Source: Diogma glabrata
Taxonomy: Eukaryota > Arthropoda > Insecta > Diptera > Cylindrotomidae
Assembly: GCA_963693315.1 (NCBI GenBank)
Contig: OY856186.1
Coordinates: forward strand, 91,677,554 to 91,741,553
Direction: 5' to 3'
DNA length: 64,000 bases
The notes under the pieces are model-generated. The model did no database searches, was not told the origin of the DNA, and was given only the letters and a program-made list of their open reading frames with translations. Positions 12,080 to 28,079 of the stretch are shown piece after piece; position 1 is the stretch's first letter; each line of letters starts with the position of its first letter. Position numbers and translations under genes: made by a program.

Positions 12080-12441
12080 ATAAAATAGTACATTATGATG
12101 CAAGGACGTAAAGCTAAAGATTTTGGACGTATATGGAGTTTGCAAATCGAGGCGCTAACCGAGATTTGCACCCACATTAAGTCCAAAATAGCTTACGTCC
12201 GTGCGTCATATACTATTTTTTATTTGCCGCTAGCAAAATATTTAAAAAAAAATTGATTATTCTACATCAAATTTATAATTTTGCATAAATTTTGAAATGA
12301 AAATATATTGAACAAGTAACCTTTGACAAAATATTTGTTATATTTTTCGAAATAATTGTATAACAATGACAACAAATAATAACAATAATTTTAATTGGAA
12401 TATGAAATTTTGAATTTAAAGGTTGCTTTGATAAAAATCTT
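12080..12441 (+). repeat. Direct repeat unit 2, truncated by element A
   Basis: Matches 11585-11945 along its length. Similarity stops at GATAAAAATCTTT, where element A copy 2 begins, so this is the left target flank of that insertion. Confidence 0.75.
12086..12216. mobile_element. Palindromic MITE, copy b
   Basis: Same hairpin as 11592-11722, with matching terminal repeats and a few substitutions (for example GCAAGG for GCTAGG). Confidence 0.75.
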
Positions 12442-12443
12442 TT

Positions 12444-13794
<1,351 letters not shown>

Positions 13795-13965
13795 ATTGAG
13801 TTGATTCTGGCTGGCTAATATATTCTAAAAGATTAGTATTTTTCAAATATTACACGACTGTTAAGATTCGTATGTAATTCCTAAATACTTTAACGGCTCC
13901 ATAAACCAAATTTTTATCAAACCAAAAATTGAACAAATATAAAATACTTATATACTTCAATATAC

Positions 13966-15314
<1,349 letters not shown>

Positions 15315-15318
15315 TTTT

Positions 15319-16157
15319 GTAGTTTCGAACCATGTTGCATCGCTGCTATTTCAAAAATTGTAATATAGCTACAAAATAAAAATATGCAAAAATATGTGCA
15401 AATTTGTCACAGTAGAGCAAATCTGTAGGAGACAAAAGTACCCCAAATTAATGTCACCAACGAGTCCCAAGCCTCGAAAAATCAAAAATATTAAAATATG
15501 TCACTTTGTGTGTTTTTAATTTTATTTGACTTGGAGCACTTCATACACAATTTAACAGTTTAACTGTTTTATATAATAGAATTCAACTGGAAGATTGCTA
15601 GATTTCTAAAATGAAATTAAAGCATTTAGAAACGTTTTGATCCATGTGCACCGATGACGAATGTCTCCCATGTTACCCTACTAGCTACCTTCCCATGAGC
15701 CTCCACAAGTAGGACACAGTTGTAAACTACTTTATTTTTTAGATTACAGTAAGTATGCTCAAAATAGATTTGAATGTCGATTTTAGATCCAAAAGAACCG
15801 GACTGTCCAAAATAATGTATACATCTATTTTTATGTATTTCCTCTCAGCGAGTTGAGAGCGTTATGCTTAACACATACACGACGAATATTGAAATTCAAC
15901 ACCTTTTTCTTTTTCCATAGAAAGAGTTCAATACTTATTGGCCTGTAGGATTTATTTCGTTCAGTTTTTTTCCTGTGTCGGGCATGAACGTGACTTTGAT
16001 TCTTCTTTGGTTGGGGAATGCAAATATATCTGAAGCTTACCTTAAACAAATTTTCGAGATATGTAAGAATAATGGTCAGAACTTTTTGCAGGAAGACTGG
16101 GTAGAACCCTAACATTTTTTACATTTAAATAAATGGTTTGAACCGGTCGATTGAAGT
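15319..16157 (+). repeat. Dispersed repeat, copy 1 (inverted partner at 31.7-32.5 kb)
   Basis: Around 840 bp that recur in reverse orientation at 31675-32511 with high similarity from GTAGTTTCGAACCATG to GAACCGGTCG. A 94-aa minus-strand frame (16115-15831) is present in both copies but matches nothing I recognise. The family is unknown; it may be part of an old transposon. Confidence 0.75.
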
Positions 16158-16691
16158 ACAATATAAATGTTTTTTACTTTTTTGGACGTAACTATGACAA
16201 CAGAATATATGGTTAAAAAGTGACACTTTACGGCCGCAAATCACAATAATAAAGTACCACTTTAATGGTACCAATTTAAAAACGATGTTTTTTTACTTCC
16301 CTACAAAACGAACTATTTTACTTACTTAGATTTGCGTAAAACATTACTTTTTCGACCTCAATTACTTTACGCCCTCTATTACTTTACGCCCTCTCTTTAT
16401 TACTTCAGGACCTCTTATTGGTACTTTACGGCCTCTTTTTGTTATTTTACGCCCTCTTGTAGGAGTATAAAAAATGTTGTATGCACCATAGTTATAAAAT
16501 TAATTTCAGCCCTAGCGAGTTGTCGACTAACGTTTCGGGCAACAAATTCTCACTTAGGCTGAAATGTATAACTTTACACCCTTGGTACGTAAATAATTAT
16601 TATTTATGTTATTATTTTTGTAATATTTTTGAAGAATATTGGCAACTATTTTGTTCATTTTCTTCCACTTGTAAAATTTTCGATTTCCTGG
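16158..16691. other. Repeat-derived sequence with a short minisatellite
   Basis: The first 110 bp (16165-16265) match 11960-12075 (GGACGTAACTATGAC, then GGTTAAAAAGTGACAC). A ~20-bp minisatellite follows. No gene seen. Confidence 0.5.
16345..16461. repeat. Degenerate ~20-bp minisatellite
   Basis: Five to six imperfect units of ATTACTTTACGCCCTCT, with variants such as GGACCTCT and CGGCCTCT. Confidence 0.75.
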
Positions 16692-16705
16692 TCAACATGA
16701 TGAAT
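16692..16705. repeat. Target-site duplication, left (RTE LINE)
   Basis: TCAACATGATGAAT, repeated exactly at 19880-19893 on the far side of the LINE. Confidence 0.85.
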
Positions 16706-19700
16706 TTTTTTTTTTTTTAAGGCGTTCATGCTCCATGTAGGAGCGTTGCCATGTTGATAAGCTTTGAATATTCACCACGGTCATTCGCAACAGCGACATA
16801 ATTACCATGGCAGCCGATTTTTTTAAGGTCGTTTATTACGCCAGTCTCCCATTGTAGTCGTGGTCTACCTCGTGGTCGCCCACTCCCTGGGGTACTAACG
16901 TACATTTTTCTAATCATTCCAGACTGTGAATCGGCTCGTAGAACATGCCCCAACCAAGCAATCCTATTAGAACGGATACAACCTATTATATCAGGACCCT
17001 CAAGAAGGTCTCTGATCTCAAAGTTATACCGGGTTCTATACTCTCCATCGTCTGTCTTAAGTGGGCCAAAAATGTAGCGTAGGATCTTACGCTCAAATAC
17101 AGATAAATGCAATTCGTCATTTTGTGTAAGGGTCCATGTTTGTGACCCATACATCACAACCGGTCTATTCAATGTCTTGTACAACTTGAGCTTGGTGTTA
17201 GTTGATACATACGGTTATCCAAGGAGAGGTTTAATTGAGTAGAAAGTTCGATTACCTGCAGCGATTCGAGCTTTTATATCTGTAAGTATGCTGTTGTTTG
17301 AGTCAAGTATTGATCCCAAATATTTAAAAGATTCAACTCCCTCAATTTGTTCATCGCCGCACATCAAATCTTTCTTCTCAGCCTTCCTTGAAACATTCAT
17401 ATGTTTGGTTTTATTGTAGTTAATTTGCAGACCAATTTTTCTAGCACCACTCTCAAGCGACTTGAAAGTCTCACTCATAACAGCTTCACTTCGGCCGAGG
17501 ATGACAACATCATCAGCGTAAGCAATCATCTGTACTGAGTTTATTGGCAAGATATTGTTATTAGTCGGTAGTTTCTTTTGACGGCACACATATTCCAAGG
17601 CTAAATTAAAAAGTAAAGGAGAGAAAGCATCACCTTGTCTTAAACCGGAGTCGACTTTAAAAAACTTTGATATTTCGTTCTCTACTCGTACACAGCATTG
17701 AGAGTTCTGTACTGTCATTTTGCATAGTGATACCAGTTTACCAGGAATTCCCATTGACACCAGAGCAGACCATAGAGTCTCTCGTTCGAGAGAGTCGTAG
17801 GCCTACCTGAAATCAATGTGAAAGTTGGTGCACAGGTATGTTGAACTCTCGACACTTTTCCCAAATCATCCTTATCGAGAAAAGTGCATCGGTGGTACCT
17901 CGGTCCCGCCGGAAACCACACAGATATTCTCCAAACAGTTGTTCAGCAAAAGGATTGATTTTGGATAGCAAAATGTAAGAAAAGGTTTTATATGCTGTGC
18001 AAAGGAGAGCGATTCCTCGGTAGTTTGCACATTGTAGGCGATTACCTTTTTTATGGATTGGTATCAGCATAGCTGTGTTCCAGTCCTGTGGCATGGTTTC
18101 ATTCCTCCAGATTATTTGAACAAGTTCAAACAATCTTAAGGATAGAGTTTCGCCACCGTGAACAATCATTTCGGATGTTATATCGTCGATACCAGGTGCT
18201 TTATTGCGTTTTAATTTAGACAGCGCCGCTTCGAATTCCTCTTTGGTTGGTTCGTCTACATGTACCTTTGACGCACGAATAAGCTTTGCTCGACGTCCGA
18301 CTTGTTGCTGGTCACTTAAGTTGAGAAGATTCTCAAAATAAGCGGCCCAAGTATCTAAAATATTTTTAAGGTCTACTTGTAGCTCCCCATTTTCGTTTTG
18401 AATAGCAGTCAATCTAGTTTGAGGGCCCTTCTTTAAGGTTTTAACCTGTTGAAAGAAGTTACGCAACTGATGTTCCTTATTGAAGCATTCAATCTCCTCA
18501 CACTGTCTCTTCCACCATTCTCTCTTCGTTCGTAAACATAGCTTTGTAACGGCTTGTCTTGCCAGTTTGTAGTTCTCCTTTGTGGACCTGGTGTTGCGTC
18601 CTTGTTGACACTTCAGATAGCAATCTCTTTTGTATTGAATAGCATCAAGGTATGCTTGATCCATCCATGGCTTCTGGGAGTGGTTCTGTGGTCGTCCTAG
18701 TATTCCCTCAGCAGCGCTTAAAACAGCATCTTTGAGCAAATACCATGACTTATCGACGTCTCCATTAATGGTTTCTGATTTCTCCAATGTTTCGGCAATA
18801 TGGATTTAATATCTCTCTTCTGTTTCAGCATTCTTTAATGATGAGATGTTAAAACGTTTCCGTTGATTAAATTTTGGAATGCCTGGATTTGGGAAGTGGA
18901 ACCTTATCGTTGCACATACAAGGAAGTGGTCACTTCCAATGTATGCACTTCTAAAGGATCGCACATCCAGAACGCTCGAAAAGAAACGTGTTGTTACTAG
19001 AACGTGATCAATTTGATTTCGAGTATTTCCATTCGGTGAGACCCAAGTCTGCTTATGAATCGATCGATGGGGAAAGAACGTACTGGCAATTCTCAAATTA
19101 TTTGATAATGCAAACTCAGTCATTCTCTCACCATTATCGTTCGAATTCAAATGCAAGCTGTTGGGACCCACCACATTTCCATAAGAGATATCTCTTCCAA
19201 CCTGTCCATTAACCATAATGAAGTCGCGTGTTGGTGTTTGTTTTATAACCTCTTCCAGTGCTATGTAGAAATTATCCTTCTCGTCGACGGTCTTAGCTTC
19301 AGTTGGTGCATGCACGGCAATAAGAGAAATATTGTTATATGTACCGCGTACACGTAGATAGCAGATCCTCTCACTGACCGGGATGAATTTCATCACGGCG
19401 TCTTGTATGCGTGCACCCTCAAGAAAGCCAGTTCCAAATTCTCTTCGAGAAGGATGACCACTACAGTATAGAGAGTGACAATCCAAATTTTGTTTTCCGA
19501 TTATCGGCTGTCTAATTTCTTGTAGAGCAATAATATCCATCCTATACCTCTCAGCCTCTGTTTCTAGACTTATAAGAGCATCAGGAGCGCTCAGGCTGCG
19601 CACGTTCTACGTTCCGATTCGGTAGTCTGGTTCTTTTTCACGTCCAAGTAAAATTCTGTTGTTGTTTCCGGGTCTGTTTTTCTCTTTCTGATAACCAAAT

Positions 19701-19879
19701 TTAACATATTAGTTTTTTTCCGGGGCTAGGGTGTTAACCTTAGGCCCAACCCAAATTGTCGTGAATGGGTCCGTTCTGCATATTAAAATCACCAGAAACA
19801 ACCTTTTTTACACGTTTATATAGCCAGCCGCTTGATTCAAGACAGACGCCCGTTCCAAGCCGCCCCTAACAATAGAACA
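16706..19879 (-). mobile_element. RTE-clade LINE, essentially full length
   Basis: A 3.17-kb minus-strand insertion bounded by a perfect 14-bp target-site duplication and ending in a short poly-A (T run at 16705-16718) only a few bases after the stop codon. One open frame with endonuclease then reverse transcriptase, no ORF1 and almost no 3' UTR is the RTE plan, and ~3.2 kb is the usual full length. The 5' region upstream of the endonuclease is comparatively GC-rich (for example GGGGCGGCTTGGAACGGGCG). The intact duplication implies a fairly recent insertion despite coding lesions. Confidence 0.9.
16726..19630 (-). pseudogene. RTE endonuclease-reverse transcriptase, broken
   Basis: Intact proteins of this clade nick target DNA and reverse-transcribe the LINE RNA in place. 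The AP-type endonuclease is at ~19630-18840: NVRSL, DIIALQEIRQ, QIDHVLV and GSDHFLV are visible, but the GDFN-type box reads MVNGQVG. The reverse transcriptase follows: KLKRNKAPGIDDITSEM, ANYRGIALL, CGFRRDRGTTDALFS, SGLRQGDAFSPLLFN and the catalytic YADD at 17509-17520. The C-terminal region has MYGSQTWTL, RIAWLGHVLR and GRPRGRPRLQWE. Lesions: GTWNVRSL reads GT*NVRSL near 19610; an in-frame TAA at about 18806; a frameshift near 17830; TAG in the FRQAYDS box (~17803); TAA at about 17215. Not functional in cis. Confidence 0.92.
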
Positions 19880-19893
19880 TCAACATGATGAAT
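19880..19893. repeat. Target-site duplication, right (RTE LINE)
   Basis: TCAACATGATGAAT, identical to 16692-16705. Confidence 0.85.
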
Positions 19894-20394
19894 AGGGTTG
19901 TATAATTCTTCGTTTTTATATTGATTTTATTTGCCTCGCTTCTGCGACTTTGCAGACGTTCGATCAAAGATTGTATCTAGTTGTCATTATAGCAGTCCCA
20001 AAAATAATCATTTTTACACACTTTTATTTAACATGACTCTTGAGAGCTTTGATGGGTGGAATTTTGTGATTCATTTTTCAGTAACTTCCCATTATGTGAT
20101 TGATCCCAAATTGAAAAGACAAGTTTGTTGAAGCAGTCAGTACGTATTTCTAAAACTTTTAAAGCAAAAACTTTATAAATCTGAAGAAAAAAAATTCAAA
20201 TTTTTCTTCATTCTGAAAGACCTTAAAGAATTGCACTGAAATCCTCATCCTCTGGTTGACTCATTTTGAGTGAAGGAATTTCGGTAATACTGTGTATATC
20301 ATTATAATCATAGACATCATACATGTTTGTGTCATTTCATATGGATAAAAGGCCTTACATTACGAATAATGAACACAAAAAAAAAATAAAAGTA
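19894..20394. other. AT-rich sequence, no gene seen
   Basis: A 66-codon plus-strand frame (19931-20131) has no recognisable motif and looks like chance. Confidence 0.4.
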
Positions 20395-20900
20395 TGACAT
20401 TTCGTTGAAAGCTTTTAGACCTTTTTTCTTAAAGTTCAAATCGTTATTTTGGTGTATTTGACAGATTACAATTTACATACAGCAATGATAATTAAAAATC
20501 AGTTATTATGTATGAAAATATGAAAATCCATAAGATCTGAATGCCCATTTACCGCGCTGAAATTTTGCTCATACTGAGTATCTCATTATAATAGAGGACA
20601 CATTTTTGTCATTTTTATATGAAAAAATGGCCTTAAATTGTAAATAATGAGTGATTTGTATTTCGAAAATTTAAAATAATTGTTATTTCTTCTAAATCCA
20701 GATTGTTTTGTGTTCTCGTTAAGTTTTTTTTACTATAGTTGCATAATTATTATTTTTTCAATACATTTTAATACATAATTAATGATTTCTAATTATCATT
20801 GCGGTATGTAATCTGTCAATTACATACAGTAATATAACGATTCGAATTTTAAGGAAAAAGCTCTATAATTCAGACCTTTTTTCCGAAAAAAACTTGACAT
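20395..20900. mobile_element. Foldback/palindromic element, degenerate
   Basis: Left arm words (GACAGATTACA, GCAATGATAATTA, AGACCTTTTTTC) recur inverted in 20770-20900 (TAATTATCATTGC, TGTAATCTGTCA, CAGACCTTTTTTC). The arms are roughly 110 bp or more and about 80% similar; a less clear central part separates them. Confidence 0.55.
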
Positions 20901-21175
20901 TTGGCGCGAACATATATATTTAATAATTTATGTACAACTTAAAATTAATACAATGACTTGAGGAAAGAAACGTACTAAAATTTTACACTGGATGTTTAAA
21001 TAACGTTATAGTGCAATTAACCTTATTAAAATTACTTTAAATTTCAAAGAATATTAAATTTTCGGTAAGTGATTTAATTGCTAGTTTTACTTATGGTGCA
21101 TTTTCTTTGAAATAATGTGGTTAACTTATTTGTAGGTAAAATTATATAACTAAAAACTCTAAAATAAAAAAATAA

Positions 21176-21779
21176 ATAAAAAAAATTTAAAAAACACACT
21201 TTTTGAAAAACGAACTAAAAAGTAGAAAATAAATTTTGCATTAACACCAGCGTTATGTCTTTTATAATTATATTTCCTTTGAAATTGTTAGAAGAAAAAA
21301 TATTTAAATGGTATTTAACACATCTTAGCATAGATGCAAATACTAAATTTTTGACTAATTTAAAATGCTAATTTTCGATTGACAAACAGTTTTCCGTTCC
21401 CATTTGTTACATAAAATAAAAGTGGGTGGCGCATTCAGAAAGGAAAGGGAATAAACGTTGGTAGTCTCTCTTGTTAGAGATTAACATAGAATACATTTGT
21501 TCCTTTTCTATATTAATGTATGCGTCACCCACTTTTATTTTATGTAACAAATGGGAACGGAAAACTGGTTGTCAATCGAAAATTAGCATTTTAAATTAGT
21601 CAAAAATTTAATATTTGCATCTATGCTAAGATGTGTTAAATACCATTTAAATATTCTTTCCTCTAACAATTTCAAAGGAAATATAATTATAAAAGACATA
21701 ACGCTGGTGTTAATGCAAAATGTATTTTCTACTTTTTAGTTCGTTTTTCAAAAAGTGTGTTTTTTAAATTTTTTTTTTG
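21176..21779. repeat. 604-bp near-perfect long inverted repeat
   Basis: The arm at 21176-21436 and its inverted partner at 21517-21779 differ at only about half a dozen positions (for example AAATAAATTTTGC against AAATACATTTTGC, and GGTGGCGCAT against GGTGACGCAT). The spacer also pairs weakly, closing on AGTCTCT-CTTGTT-AGAGATT. A transcript would fold into one long duplex. No protein is encoded. It may be a foldback transposon or a hairpin-RNA locus; the sequence alone does not decide. Confidence 0.85.
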
Positions 21780-22396
21780 TACTGTACAAAAAATGAATCT
21801 AAATATATAATACAGAAGAAATGAAAAAGCGTAGCCATACCTAAGCAAAGGGGAAAATGCGGTAAGGAAAAAAGAGAATATAAAAAAATTAATATAAAAA
21901 AATTAAACGATTAAAAAAAATAAACGAAACAACAAACGAAATAAGAAATTTAAATTTTAATATTTTCAATTTAGTTTATGCTTTGCTTGAGAAGTGGATA
22001 GACGCATTATTTTGGATTTAATTTATTTCAGGTTTAAAAAAATATTAGTTTTAAAATTTCAGCTGTGTTTAAATTCATTTTTCACTTTCTTTTTTTCGGA
22101 AAATTAAAAATGAAATTCATGCGGTAGGGAAAGATTTGAAAAAAATTATTTTAAGTTTCCTTTCTTTTGCATCTTAACTTTTATTTTAGTCATAATTTTC
22201 TTTGTTTTTAAATATTTTCTATTGATTAGAAATTAAAGAAACCATTCAAAAAATTGATTTGTTCTTTCTATACAAATACAAACCAAAGGTAGAGAAATAT
22301 TTCGTAATGTACGCATGGAGGGATCAGTTTTTATTAATTTGTTAATTTTTTCCTATTTTTGATCCACGGGTGTGACAACCCCGCGTACTCCAGTCC
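21780..22396. other. AT-rich sequence, no gene seen
   Basis: A/T runs only. A slightly GC-richer block begins near 22360. Confidence 0.4.
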
Positions 22397-22450
22397 CTGC
22401 TATTGGCATATGAGTTAACGTGAGATATCACATACCACTGGCAATAGCAG
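22397..22450. other. Short hairpin with nested palindrome
   Basis: CTGCTATTG pairs with CAATAGCAG across 36 nt. The loop contains the palindromic block GTGAGATATCAC, which is repeated just outside as GTGAGATATCAC, and inverted as GGTGATATCTT at 22470-22480. It lies in a GC-richer 22360-22600 block of unknown nature. Confidence 0.5.
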
Positions 22451-22860
22451 TGAGATATCACTAGCCAAGGTGATATCTTAGGGGTGCTGGCGGATGAACT
22501 GTATTCAGTCAACGGTAGCACTCTCAATCTTAGCTAATGAATATTCCTTGATGCTGGAACGCTGTAGCTTGCTCGATGAAACGAGCCTTCATATAACTAT
22601 ATATCTGAGCTTTAATCATTGAAAAATATGCTGCGTCCCATAATCAAGGATTATGCCATTAGCTGGACTATTGGCAAACCAATTTTAGTTTTGTTCCTGC
22701 AAATTTTTAAAACAAATTTGCTTTTTATCTCTTATTTTATTTTTATTTTCCCTATCCTATCACGAAATATTGGCCTATGTCATATTTTATATGTGATAGG
22801 ATTTATGGTTTAGTTATTCATTACTTAACAAAAAAATATTAAAAAAAACAAAAAAAAAAC

Positions 22861-22994
22861 AGATTTGCGTCCATTAACATCCTTAGAACGCATGTTGTTT
22901 TGGGACCTTGGTCTTAAAAGGTTTTTATGTGTTGTTGTGACACATATTGTAATGTACTACACATCACATTTTATTAAAAAAAAAAAAAAAAAAT
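22861..22994 (+). mobile_element. LINE 3' fragment (Jockey/CR1-type)
   Basis: The last ~130 bp of the same LINE family as 57018-60162, including AACGCATGTTGTTTTGGGAC, GGTCTTAAAAGG, the hairpin ATGTGTTGTTGTGACACAT, and a poly-A tail after CACATTTTATT. Extreme 5' truncation. Confidence 0.8.
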
Positions 22995-25516
22995 AGCCGT
23001 GTTCGATTTGACTGAAACAGAATTATCTGAAAAGAAAATATTAAGCATAATATGTAAAATGGATTTTAGCTAGAACATAAAAAACGTTTCGTTGTCATTG
23101 TCGATGTAGTGGGTTGTGAGAAAAGTTCGGGGTATACCCCCTAGTTTTTCTATATTGCTCTGCATAATGAAGATCAAAGTTTCAATAGGGAAATTATGCT
23201 ATGAAAAAACTTGAAATGATTACTTTGATTTAGTTTGAAATGTTAATTAAATATAATTTAAATGTTGAAAATTTTAAAATTTTACTTAATAACTATAGAT
23301 TAAATAACGGTTGTAGAAAAAATTTAATGTTTTTCTCAGACTAAAATTGGATTTGGAACTCGTAAAATTGCCTTACTCCGTTATCGCGTCGCACCGCAAC
23401 ATTTTTACTTGTCCCAAAATCCATCATTTTTTGCCCTAGTGATGTAAATATTTATGGCATACTAGGATAACACTTATATTTATTTTTCTATCAATATCAA
23501 CTAACAAATTACATTGTTTCTTAGTTTTTAGCATATTGAGTGAAGCATAAAATCTTGTATTGTACTGTTTAGTGCTATCGAGATATCGAGTAGTGCTATT
23601 GTTTGAAATTCTTTCTTTGCTGAGTTTCTGTATAAGTACTGGCGTTCGGTTACACAAAGATGCTGATATGGACACCGATCTTATAGGCTTCCATCTTTAA
23701 TTAAAAGTGCAAGTTGTCATTTAACCGTGAAAATGAAAACTGTGTAATAAAAAGGGTGCATGGGATCATCAAAATACTATACAATAACATAATTTAATAA
23801 GAATTAATAAGACAGAACTACTAGTTAAAATGGAGTACTAATAATGGAGTAATGGAGTATTTTAGTACTTTCAGTATCGAAATCGGGTGTTTTACTTCAT
23901 TGCTGTTATTATATCCTATGTATCTAATGTGTTCTTATTCTAGTCTTGCAATCCTGTTAGTTTTAATTTTCTCATAGTTTTATTATGATACCTCTATAGG
24001 TATTGTAGTAGTCGGTTTTAGACGAAAAATTATGTAAGCTTCCTATAAAAACATTATTTCAAAATGCTCGTAATAGTTAATTAATATCAACATTAAATTG
24101 CAATAAACATTAAATAATTGTTAACAGTAATTAAGGTAAGTAGTAAACTTAGCACTTCCATCAAGAATAAATAAAAATACATAAAAAAAACATATTACAT
24201 ATGATGAGAACACATGCAGTTTTTTGTATATATATGGTAAAGCTATTGAATAAAGAAGCACTAAAATTAGCAGAATAAATAACAACTTCACATAAATAAC
24301 AATAAAATATCATTTCAATTCAGTTTTAAATAACAAGTTTTTTTGTCAATATAAATGAAGTAAATCATTGAAGAAAACAACTCATGTAACCAAACAACAA
24401 CTGCTTATAGCAAAGTTTTGTGATAGTTCGATTACATTTAGACAAAAACAGAAAAAAATTCACACCATAACTTTATTCTTGTTGTCAAAATTATATTTTT
24501 ATTATGTGTTAAAAATTTAAAATTGATTGTTAATTAGAAAATCAACATATGTGGTCAAAAGATCACGAGGATTTATAAAAACAAAACGATACAAAAATTT
24601 AGCATGGAGGTTAGTTATATAGCTTTTACTATACAAAAACATATTTAATAAAATTAAGAACTGAAACTTGCAACCAGTTAAATCTTGACAATAGTACCAG
24701 GAAGTGAAGAACAAGGCTAGTATGTAATAAATAAATATTTAGAAATTGACTAGAGTGATTATGATCTAATAATCTTTCTATTAATCGTTATAATTGCAGA
24801 AAAAATTTCCAAGAGTTGGTATTATTGTTCACGTTCTAGGTAAACTAATCAAAATCCAAAGATAAAAGCAACAATTAACTCATTTAATTTAGATAAAGAA
24901 AAGAATGGGATATGAGAAGAAAGTATAAGCCTATTCAGGATTAAACATGCATAGAACATGCATAGAAAAAGATATCCTTTACCGTTATAAGATATTAGTA
25001 TTATACTATGAGCATTGATAGTTGGTATTGTAATTCTCGATTACTTGTTTCTGTTAAACGAGAAAAATAGAGACCTTTTTAACAACAACATAATTATTTG
25101 TAAAGCATCTTGAAAAACCTATCAATAAACCGGTCCCAAAACCTATAAAAAAACCGCTTCCTTAAATTATTGCATTTTTTTAAAGAATGGCATTATATCT
25201 GATACTGGCTATTTTCCAACTAAATCGTTTCTCTTAGTTACAGTGATTATTTATTTTGGGGTGAAATCAGCGACAAAAATACAAAATACATTCGGTGCCA
25301 AAAAATGCAAACGATTGTTTCATTTCCGTAAGAGTGCAAGCATATTCCTTATTGAAACAATTCTTTATTAGCTTTGAAGTAAAGTAGTTATTATGCTTAT
25401 CTGAGCATGTTGTAAGTCTGGTGGTCATCTACCATCGTTACCTTATTCGCCTATGAATTCTGCGACCTACCTCAGTACAAGAAATTTAAAAATAAACAAC
25501 AATAAATCGAAGATAA
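22995..25516. other. AT-rich sequence, no gene seen
   Basis: Short chance frames only; nothing recognised on either strand. Confidence 0.4.
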
Positions 25517-26286
25517 AAATCCCAGCGGCAGGTATATCCGCTAGAAACAGGTAGATTTCGGGGTCAGACGGTTTTGTTTCCAAATAAATTTAGATGTGTC
25601 AGATTAGTTCAAATAAAAAATTTAAGTAGAAACAGAATAATTCAAAAAAATTATCGAACCAAATTAAATACATTATGGAGGTGCATTATAATACTTATAA
25701 AAATGGAACCTTTTGGGTTAGAAAGCTGAAATTTTGAGGCTATAGTTTAAAAGTATGTTTAAAAGTTAAGATGAACTTAAATAACATAAACTGAAACATG
25801 ATGAAAGCATTGCCTTTTGCGTTTGTTTTCATTTCAACAGCCCAAGGGTCTCAACCGTTAGACTTGAACTATTTTTTTTGAAAATTTTGGAAAGATTTAT
25901 AATTTATATACGTGAGAAAAGTTTTCAAATATGAGCTTGGCCATTTTCAGCTAGATCAAGGACAGCGAAGCTTAGTAAATTTTTATAACAGCTGATTTTT
26001 AGGAACTTGAAACGCCAAGGTTGTTATCTGGATAAAAATGATAAAAAAAGGTTCAAATATTCAATATTTTTAAATTTTATTAAATTATTATGATTCAAAC
26101 GAAAGTTATAGCGCCCTAGATTATTCGACTTTTTAGGCTCTAGCCGCTTAACCGGTACCCGGATATGGCCAGTTCACGAACTTGTCCAAGACATTATTTG
26201 CCGAAACAAACACAGAAAATTATTTTGGTGTAGGTCGAAAAATGCGACCATGAGAGTGCCGCTAAATTCGGTTATACCTCATATCG

Positions 26287-27355
<1,069 letters not shown>

Positions 27356-27717
27356 CCGTCTCCGCTTATCGTTCATAGTCGTTTGGCATCAAAATGTTTC
27401 CGAAATTCCGAGATGAAGCCCATTGCAATAGGTAGATTTTTATATGAAATCTACCTAAAAAAATATGAGACGGTCTTCCTGGAAGTGTCAGATGTACTTC
27501 GAAATATTTTTAATAATTGTGTTTTTGTAAACAAGTGGGTTGAGAAGTTTTTGAAAATGTTTATATATTTTTGAACTACGCTTAGTACTATATTTAGAGA
27601 GGACATGGAATTGATGTACGGTTGACACAGAATATCTGGCCCATAACAGGACCAGACGAAAGGAGGATGTCTGGTAGACTACGTTTATCCTAAGAATCAT
27701 AAAAAACAAGAAACGAA

Positions 27718-27786
27718 ATGGGAACCGGGCTCGTACCAAAACCTCGAGATAACGACTCTCAAGCTCTACTCATTGAGTTAGCAGGG
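27718..27786 (-). mobile_element. tRNA-like SINE head
   Basis: On the minus strand: an A box TAACTCAATGAGTAGAGC, an anticodon-like arm (GAGA-GTCGTTA-TCTC), and a weakened B box GGTACGAGCCCGG. The acceptor and T stems do not pair, so this is a tRNA-derived SINE or tRNA pseudogene, not a working tRNA. Confidence 0.5.
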
Positions 27787-27874
27787 AAAAACAAACAAAT
27801 CTACCCAAAAGCAAAATAAAACATTAAACAAACACAAAAACCATAAGGAGTCAAAGAAATATATTACACTTAAA

Positions 27875-27981
27875 AGCAAATCCATGTTTTTGTGGGACCG
27901 AGGTTTTAAAAGGCATCTATGTGTTGTTGTGACACATATTGTAATTCCTATAACACAACACTTTTTATTAAAAAAAAATAG
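27875..27981 (+). mobile_element. LINE 3' fragment (Jockey/CR1-type)
   Basis: The last ~105 bp of the family: GTGGGACCGAGGTTTTAAAA, hairpin ATGTGTTGTTGTGACACAT, then ACACAACACTTTTTATT and a short poly-A. Confidence 0.8.
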
Positions 27982-28079
27982 AATAATCGAGCTGAATCTT
28001 AAACACAAAATCGAAACAAAAAAAAACAATTTTTACTAGAGCCCATAATAAAAACTCAGTTTTGGGAGAGTGCTTAGGT

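Noticed and set aside
15831..16115. 94-codon minus-strand frame in the dispersed repeat
   Set aside because: Retained in both repeat copies only because they are recent duplicates; no recognisable domain.
22861..22994. A separate small non-coding RNA suggested by the strong hairpin
   Set aside because: The hairpin is part of the LINE 3' UTR seen in five other places.
27718..27786. A functional tRNA-Thr(CGT)-like gene
   Set aside because: The anticodon-like loop could read CGT, but the acceptor stem and T stem fail to pair.
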